Below, one piece after another: positions 61,401 through 64,000 of a stretch of 64,000 nucleotides of DNA (positions are counted from its first letter, which is position 1; every line of letters starts with the position of its first letter). The translations under genes and the position numbers were made by a program. The notes below the pieces were generated by a model. That model was not told the DNA's origin. It saw only the letters and a program-made list of their open reading frames with translations, and ran no database searches. The stretch lies in contig CP136062.1 of NCBI GenBank assembly GCA_032622095.1, positions 133,071,282-133,135,281 of the forward strand. Direction: 5' to 3'. Source of the stretch: Siphonodentalium dalli (lineage: Eukaryota > Mollusca > Scaphopoda > Gadilida > Siphonodentaliidae).

Positions 61401-61479
61401 GAAAACGCACAGAAAAACATGGAACCAGCTGCAGGTTGGGAGTCAGGCTGACAACTGGAAGATGATTGAACAGTATTAA
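40384..61479 (+). CDS. CCDC113: CCDC113 (CFAP263) ciliary coiled-coil protein, eight exons
   Basis: Axonemal and centriolar-satellite coiled-coil protein. From established work, CCDC113 pairs with CCDC96 near the base of radial spoke 3 and the nexin-dynein regulatory complex and supports normal ciliary beating. The eight exons join without frame loss to 387 codons (human about 377). Order: acidic N-terminus (exon 1); AETQMFEKFLRRVEPKDF and the GMQP to DRTLRLSAEQK segment (exon 2); AIMEEAELRLNETKKESYEF (exon 3); KLRLKNSTLKVQKKKLHLQL (exon 4); EVLHEVDFNQLKIENQQYLE and LMAGNTLQVLN (exon 5); exon 6; YRVPNVMSYV and WERKVEIAE (exon 7b); MALKTHRKTWNQL (exon 8). Long coiled coils predominate and no membrane segment is seen. 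Start choice: Met at 40384 gives a family-like N-terminus; in-frame upstream Mets at 40363 and 40300 are alternatives. An extra duplicated exon lies at 54144-54270. Confidence 0.94.
40553..41508. mobile_element. TTAA-flanked element, family 3, longest copy
   Basis: Ends as in 36377-36846, TTAA at 40549-40552 and 41509-41512. It sits in CCDC113 intron 1, 62 bp after exon 1. Positions about 40745-41200 are absent from the other copies; 40757-40953 is open for about 65 codons (VPALDVHDFLTPKK near its middle), perhaps captured or ancestral coding sequence. Confidence 0.8.
42333..42645 (+). CDS. CCDC113: CCDC113 exon 2
   Basis: Completes the split Ile codon, then RANEVLTAETQMFEKF through EKILDNYK. 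Acceptor CCTTGTAG|AC, donor AAG|GTGAGA. Together with exon 1 it makes 140 whole codons. The SRSSNMDRTLRLSAEQK stretch matches the family's conserved N-terminal third. Confidence 0.93.
43331..43354 (+). repeat. 24-bp poly(G)
   Basis: G homopolymer in CCDC113 intron 2, not linked to the minisatellite. Confidence 0.9.
43473..43580 (+). repeat. Local direct duplication, copy 1 (interrupted by MITE)
   Basis: CATCCCTGGAATTTGGTTG, CGACAACAAAGACCC and ACTTTCCTGCAT repeat at 44103-44215. Ends in ATATTAA where a family 1 MITE is inserted. Confidence 0.75.
43582..43829. mobile_element. TTAA-flanked hairpin MITE, family 1
   Basis: Same family as 16991-17265, TTAA duplications at 43578-43581 and 43830-43833. 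It is inserted at the edge of one copy of a local direct duplication whose other copy (44103-44215) keeps an ATTAAT empty-site sequence. CCDC113 intron 2. Confidence 0.85.
44103..44215 (+). repeat. Local direct duplication, copy 2
   Basis: CATCCCTGGAATTTAGTTGG to ACCATATTAATAG. It retains the uninterrupted ATTAAT that corresponds to the MITE insertion point in copy 1. Confidence 0.75.
44299..44454 (+). CDS. CCDC113: CCDC113 exon 3
   Basis: 52 codons, AIMEEAELRLNETKKESYEF through YFEDKLRAR, predicted coiled coil. Acceptor TTCACAG|GC, donor AGG|GTAAGT, phase 0. Confidence 0.93.
44984..45167. mobile_element. Palindromic MITE with TA flanks
   Basis: Nearly the whole 184 bp is a hairpin: CAGTAATGCCCTAAATAAT is inverted at the right end, and the loop is near ATTTATGAATGGCAAC. 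TA duplications at 44982-44983 and 45168-45169. Confidence 0.8.
45515..45595 (+). CDS. CCDC113: CCDC113 exon 4
   Basis: 27 codons, DTLIEKLRLKNSTLKVQK through LQLKQ. Acceptor ATTGCAG|GA, donor CAG|GTAAGC. The following intron holds the 3-kb minisatellite element. Confidence 0.93.
45965..48973. mobile_element. 3-kb element with internal expanded minisatellite
   Basis: Left GGGCTCAAAATAAA is inverted at the right as TTTATTTGGAGCCC. The inside is a long array (about 45967-48690), then a tail shared with the seed copy. No coding capacity. It nearly fills CCDC113 intron 4. Confidence 0.7.
45967..48690 (+). repeat. Minisatellite, about 50 units of about 53 bp with variable G runs
   Basis: Unit reads ATTCCATTGAAAGTTAATAA, then AAGTGCAGGCCCAAATAATA, then GTGCAGG, ending in either TGAAA or a G run of about 3 to over 20. 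Variant classes (CCCATATAAT, CCCAAATAAT, CAGACCCAAAT) are interspersed, with more ATATAAT in the first half. G runs lie on the CCDC113 sense strand. Open frames on either strand are repeat artefacts. Confidence 0.95.
49512..49667 (+). CDS. CCDC113: CCDC113 exon 5
   Basis: 52 codons, KEEMGEVLHEVDFNQLKIEN through NTLQVLNTYK, the best-conserved block of the CCDC113/CCDC96 family. Donor AAG|GTTAGT. The acceptor TTGATAG|AA has a weak pyrimidine tract. Confidence 0.95.
50170..50810. mobile_element. Family 1 MITE, 5' truncated and split by a nested foldback
   Basis: Right end GGAAGGG followed by TTAA (50811-50814) and the internal hairpin sequences are present; the left TIR is missing. The element at 50302-50760 has inserted into its GCATATATAAGAG hairpin arm. 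Confidence 0.75.
50302..50760. mobile_element. 459-bp TA-flanked foldback, copy 1
   Basis: TIRs longer than 100 bp starting TGTGACCCGCCATATC and ending GATATGGCGGGTCACA, flanked by TA (or ATAT; both fit). It is inserted in the family 1 MITE at a GCATATATAAGAG site that is intact in other copies. The long ORF on its minus strand is a by-product. Confidence 0.85.
50941..51048 (+). CDS. CCDC113: CCDC113 exon 6
   Basis: 36 codons, KKLNTLTMESERLKSEI through ETKVVEV. Acceptor CTTTGCAG|AA, donor GTG|GTATGT, phase 0. Bordered by the 459-bp foldback element at 50302-50760. Confidence 0.94.
51115..52966. mobile_element. 1.85-kb foldback element with TTAA TSD and arms of about 600 bp
   Basis: Left arm 51115 to about 51705 and right arm about 52020 to 52966 are inverted copies at moderate divergence, e.g. 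ATTATCAATGCCCGCTAATC against GATTAGTGGGCATCGATAAT. Outer ends AGGATTACA and GTAAACCT with TTAA at 51111-51114 and 52967-52970. The right arm carries a nested family 3 element. CCDC113 intron 6, starting 66 bp after exon 6. Confidence 0.85.
52502..52806. mobile_element. TTAA-flanked element, family 3, nested in a foldback arm
   Basis: AGGTACTCAATCC and GATTTGAGTACCT ends, TTAA at 52498-52501 and 52807-52810. It interrupts the right arm of the palindromic element 51115-52966; the uninterrupted left arm reads through the same site with one TTAA. Confidence 0.9.
52971..54143. other. CCDC113 intron 6 remainder
   Basis: No repeats or exons recognised between the foldback end and exon 7a. Confidence 0.5.
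54144..54270 (+). CDS. CCDC113: CCDC113 duplicated exon 7a (candidate poison exon or decaying copy)
   Basis: Acceptor CTGTAG|GC and donor CAAG|GTTCAT frame 42 codons plus one base. The peptide aligns without gaps to the first 42 codons of exon 7b, with 17 identical positions including INR, Tyr-x-VP and VMSYV, so it is a tandem duplicate. It ends in phase 1, whereas 7b and exon 8 both need phase 0. Including 7a before 7b would add GKS and then a stop; joining it to exon 8 also reaches a stop. It lacks the WERKVEIAE end. It could be a regulated truncating exon or a non-functional relic. Confidence 0.6.
54347..54502 (+). CDS. CCDC113: CCDC113 exon 7b
   Basis: 52 codons, ERAKAETINRKLRQQLSDYR through WERKVEIAE, the conserved C-terminal family block. 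Acceptor AATTTTAG|GA, donor GAG|GTAAAA, phase 0. Joins exon 6 in frame to give VVEVERAKAE. Only 76 bp separate it from exon 7a. Confidence 0.94.
54631..55088. mobile_element. 458-bp TA-flanked foldback, copy 2 (inverted relative to copy 1)
   Basis: Same TIRs as 50302-50760, TA at 54629-54630 and 55089-55090. The asymmetric core (GAGCCCCAGACATACATGAG) is the reverse complement of copy 1's core. The two copies bracket CCDC113 exons 6, 7a and 7b. Confidence 0.85.
56209..57076. mobile_element. Non-autonomous hAT-like element, GC-rich ends
   Basis: Ends TAGACCCCGAAGCC and GGCTTCGGGCTCTA. Perfect 8-bp duplication ACACACCG at 56201-56208 and 57077-57084. Sub-terminal GGCTGGCGGCGG and CGGCTCAG motifs are unusually GC-rich here. 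868 bp in CCDC113 intron 7. A 105-codon ORF inside has no support. Confidence 0.85.
57428..57660. mobile_element. TTAA-flanked MITE, family 2
   Basis: Second copy of the 11313-11600 family: TCCTTTCTATACTAAATCG at the left, TATTTAATATAGAAAGGG at the right, TTAA at 57424-57427 and 57661-57664. The GTTCTGATAATAAGTTCAAC core is shared. Confidence 0.75.
57694..57870. mobile_element. Palindromic MITE, second copy with degraded right end
   Basis: Starts CAGTAATGCCCTAAATAATC like the copy at 44984. The hairpin centre is GAAAGCTCTCATTGAGAGCTTT; the right arm loses similarity after AAATTACCCAT. Confidence 0.65.
58063..58131 (+). repeat. tRNA-like sequence, probable SINE head or tRNA pseudogene
   Basis: TGGCTCAGTGG at 58069-58079 fits an RNA polymerase III A box and GTTCAATTC at 58111-58119 fits a B box, at a normal distance. 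I could not form a convincing full cloverleaf, so a SINE head is more likely than a functional tRNA. Confidence 0.4.
58132..60654. other. CCDC113 intron 7 remainder
   Basis: A C14 run lies near 58729-58742. The minus-strand frame 59079-59321 and the plus frame 60438-60647 show no motif. No exon joins exon 7b to exon 8 here. Confidence 0.45.
60655..61045 (+). repeat. Two tandem units of about 180 bp
   Basis: Each has GTGTAATCAACTGCTCC or GTGTAATAAACTCCTCC, AATGTAGAGAATTGAAACTT and AGTTATTCC-C/G-CTTTCTT. They follow a CATCTGTCTGT-rich lead. CCDC113 intron 7. Confidence 0.7.
61393..61479 (+). CDS. CCDC113: CCDC113 exon 8 (terminal coding exon)
   Basis: 28 codons and a TAA stop, MALKTHRKTWNQLQVGSQ through EQY. 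Acceptor CTTCCAG|AT, phase 0. The KTHRKTWNQL motif follows VEIAE in the family. Intron 7 upstream is 6.9 kb. Confidence 0.92.
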   Translation: MALKTHRKTWNQLQVGSQADNWKMIEQY

Positions 61480-61751
61480 GGAGACAAGAGAGATTTGTAA
61501 AAAGAAAATGAAACAATTTCACAAAGATCTATGTACCAGTTTTTTAAAATATTGAACACCTGTATATGAAGATTAATATTACATTTGTGTGAGTGAGTGA
61601 GTATGTATGTATGCTTGTTGACTGATCATTAAAATATTTATTCATGTTTTAAAAAAGCTCAAAGTTTGTACCAATCCTGACACGAAAAAGCTGTTCACAC
61701 ACTAACATAGTGATTATAAAACCGCTATACAAGTCTGTTCTTGTATTGAAA

Positions 61752-61757
61752 AATAAA
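61752..61757 (+). promoter_or_regulatory. Candidate poly(A) signal for CCDC113
   Basis: AATAAA 273 bp after the CCDC113 stop, the first perfect hexamer noted downstream. The assignment rests on position only. Confidence 0.4.
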
Positions 61758-61799
61758 TCAGATGATAAAACTTAAGAATTTTAGCAATAATCAGCACAA

Positions 61800-62045
61800 G
61801 CATTTGACCATTCTGGTGCAGCATTAAATATCATGTGCCAGTGCTTTCTCTTATTTATGTGAGTCTCCCATAGGAAGCCTTGCATATATAAGATAATGCA
61901 CTGGCTTACAAGATAAAGATAAATATTGTTAGGCCAATGCATTCTCTTATATATGCGAGTCTCCCTATGGGTGACTGTCATATATAAGAAAATACATTGG
62001 CACAGAGTTTTCACCAAATTTCTGGAAGCTCCAGTCATGGAATGA
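61800..62045. mobile_element. Family 1 MITE, degraded left end
   Basis: Both hairpins and right end CTCCAGTCATGGAATGA plus TTAA are recognisable. The left TIR has lost its start, retaining only CTGGTGCAGCATTAAATATC. It lies about 320 bp after the CCDC113 stop. Confidence 0.75.
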
Positions 62046-62227
62046 TTAAGGTGTATTATCTATGCTTTAGTTGTCAAAGGGGACCTTAAATAAAATGGAG
62101 CCTCGCATATAAGGGGACCTTAAATATACTTTAATTGTGGTCATACATCCTGACTGTGATTGTGCTGAATGCAGAAGTTATTATTTTTTTTAAATGGTTT
62201 CAAATTTCAGAACAAAGATAACCTTAA

Positions 62228-62963
62228 CCCTTTGAACCCGAGAGACCGGAATACCGGTCCAATCCTTATATTCCTATATCCCGGGAGACCGGAAATCAGA
62301 CGGTATTTGACACGAAATTACAGCTCAATAAACGCACATATATATTAACTAGAGTTGTACTTCTACATTGCACACACGCGTCACATATTTACCCACGTGA
62401 CTTTGATAGACAAACTGGTGACAGAGGCTCTGTTTCTTCGCGCATGCGCAGAGGCCTATTTTGAGAAAAAAAATCATAAAAGGGGAAGTATTTCATTAGA
62501 AATTTCGCGATCAAAGCCCAAATTAACTAGAACTGTGCTTCTACTTTGCTCGAATGAGTCACATTCATGTTCATATCTCTGAGTTTAGCAGCCAAATTGG
62601 AAATGGGGGTCTGTTTCTTTGTGCATGCACACAGGTGCATTTTGAGAAATGCGTTTTATCGTAGGCAAAGGATAAGAATTTCATTATAAATATATAGCGT
62701 GACCAAAGGAAGCTGCAATATAATCTACATGTATATTGGATGTGGAATGGACTGCCTCGTTGAAATTAATACCTTGTGACATATTTCATCGCAAACTAGT
62801 TCAGTTAGCATACTATATTGCTGTATAGTTGAATGTGTATACATAAATATACGTCCCAGTTCAGAGCATTATGAGTTACGTCGTCGGAACACTATACATG
62901 TATATAACGTCAGGCGCCTCGGGTTGGGGTCATTTAACGTTCAGGATGTCAGGGTTCACAGGG
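62228..62963. mobile_element. TTAA-flanked element, family 4
   Basis: CCCTTTGAACCCGAGAGACC at the left, GTCAGGGTTCACAGGG at the right, TTAA at 62224-62227 and 62964-62967. 736 bp, no transposase. A similar left end (CACTTTGAACCCTGACG) occurs alone near 55446. Confidence 0.7.
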
Positions 62964-63241
62964 TTAAACAATTATTGTCACCAAATAGCTTTGAGACTAG
63001 AGTGAACCTTAGGTTTGAACTGTGGTAACCATGTTCATATAAAGAGGATAAACGAAACATAATGGGCTGTGTAGGAATAACTACAATTGGGTTCTCAATA
63101 TAAAACTACAAGTGAATAGTAAATTGTTATCTGTATTTCCTACCAATGTTTGCAGTTCATTACTGGTATTCAATGGGTAATTTTTATGTATTACAACAAA
63201 ATATGTAGTTTTAAGGGTGATTATTGATTTTCTCTAATTAA

Positions 63242-63480
63242 CCCTTTCATGACGGGAGCTGCGCTGGTGCAACATTAAAGACCCTGTGCCTTTGCATTCT
63301 ATTATATATGAGTTTCCCATAGGGAGCCTCGCATATATCCGAGAATACATTAGCTTACAAGGTCAATGTAAATATTGTTAGGTCATTGTATTATCTTATA
63401 TATGTGAGTCTCCCATATATAAGACAATGCATTGTCACAGTGTTTTCGCAAAATTTTAGGGAGCTCCAGTCATGGAAGAG
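63242..63480. mobile_element. TTAA-flanked hairpin MITE, family 1
   Basis: TIR CCCTTTCATGACGGGAGC against GCTCCAGTCATGGAAGAG, TTAA at 63238-63241 and 63481-63484. The best-preserved left end of the family. Confidence 0.85.
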
Positions 63481-63763
63481 TTAAGATGAGCTATGATTGC
63501 TTTAGTTGGTAATGTAACTGCCCACATTTGTAATTAATTTTTTGTTTTAATTGATTAGTCCCCTGCCTCTCTATCCCCTCCCCTGCTCCTATGCACTGAA
63601 TGTGTATACTTTAAGGAAAGAACATAAACATCATGTGATCATTCATGTATTTAATGGTGGGAGGCCAGTTCCCCTCGTTGTGAAAAATCCATTGACTACC
63701 TTGTCAATTCTAACATGGCCTCTGTAGAATGGCTCAAGCTTTGTGTGGATTCTGTGGCCGTAC

Positions 63764-63801
63764 CTCGAAGATGACAGAGTAGGCACAGTCTTCTGTGATT
63801 C
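63764..63801 (-). CDS. Possible 38-bp internal exon of an unidentified gene
   Basis: On the minus strand a strong pyrimidine tract leads to CTAG|GAATC, then 38 bp open in one frame (ITEDCAYSVIFE) to a donor GAG|GTACGG. The signals and codon-like content suggest a real small exon of a gene continuing to the left or right. I do not recognise the peptide. Confidence 0.3.
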
Positions 63802-64000
63802 CTAGATATGAACAAGTAAAAAGAGGAAAGTGAAAACTAAGAATTTGTCCTGTATAACCCAAAGCATAAGATCTATATAATGCCAATGTGAATTTTTTAT
63901 TATGTTCCAAAAGCACCTTGAATAAGAAACATTTAGTTCTATCTTTGGCGTGAACTGGCAGAGTAAACAAATTGTAAAATACTGTGAAACCATATTAACA

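Noticed and set aside
1-64000. Bacterial-type features (operons, CRISPR arrays, riboswitches)
   Set aside because: The window is eukaryotic; no spaced repeat array or prokaryotic gene organisation is present.

Overview
This is animal nuclear DNA, AT-rich, with intron-split genes and a heavy load of small transposable elements. The repeat types (GGGCCATAACTCC blocks ending in CAGACGGACGG tracts, GGTGAGCTAAAA tails, many TTAA- and TA-flanked hairpin elements) look most like a lophotrochozoan, probably a mollusc. That placement is inference.

Two conserved host genes lie head to head. On the minus strand, eight exons of the protein kinase CK2 catalytic subunit (CSNK2A1/CSNK2A2 family) run from 28697 down to 2141. 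They encode about residues 1-239; the C-terminal exons lie beyond the left edge. On the plus strand, CCDC113 (CFAP263), a ciliary coiled-coil protein, runs from 40384 to 61479 in eight constitutive exons encoding 387 aa. A ninth, duplicated exon (54144-54270) is out of phase with every downstream exon and could act as a poison exon. The same pair in the same orientation is found around human CSNK2A2-CCDC113 (from memory).

Between them sits a single-exon, intact 479-codon ORF (30568-32007). It has a viral-type P-loop ATPase domain followed by a repeat linker, a C2HC zinc finger and a charged tail. It resembles packaging ATPases of Polinton/adintovirus-like elements, but no partner genes of such an element are visible. 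This is the most unusual protein in the window.

Most of the remaining sequence is mobile-element material. Five non-autonomous hAT-like elements have 8-bp target duplications. At least five families have TTAA target duplications, including a 1.85-kb foldback with a nested insertion. There is a 3.5-kb TA-flanked foldback, a pair of inverted 458/459-bp foldbacks around CCDC113 exons 6-7, and two elements with AGGCC ends. A 3-kb element carries a minisatellite of about 50 units with variable G runs in CCDC113 intron 4, and a short seed copy of it lies in a CK2 intron. A possible 38-bp exon of a third, unidentified gene lies on the minus strand near the right edge.

Splice sites were read by eye from reading-frame continuity and GT/AG signals. 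No transcript evidence or database search was available.
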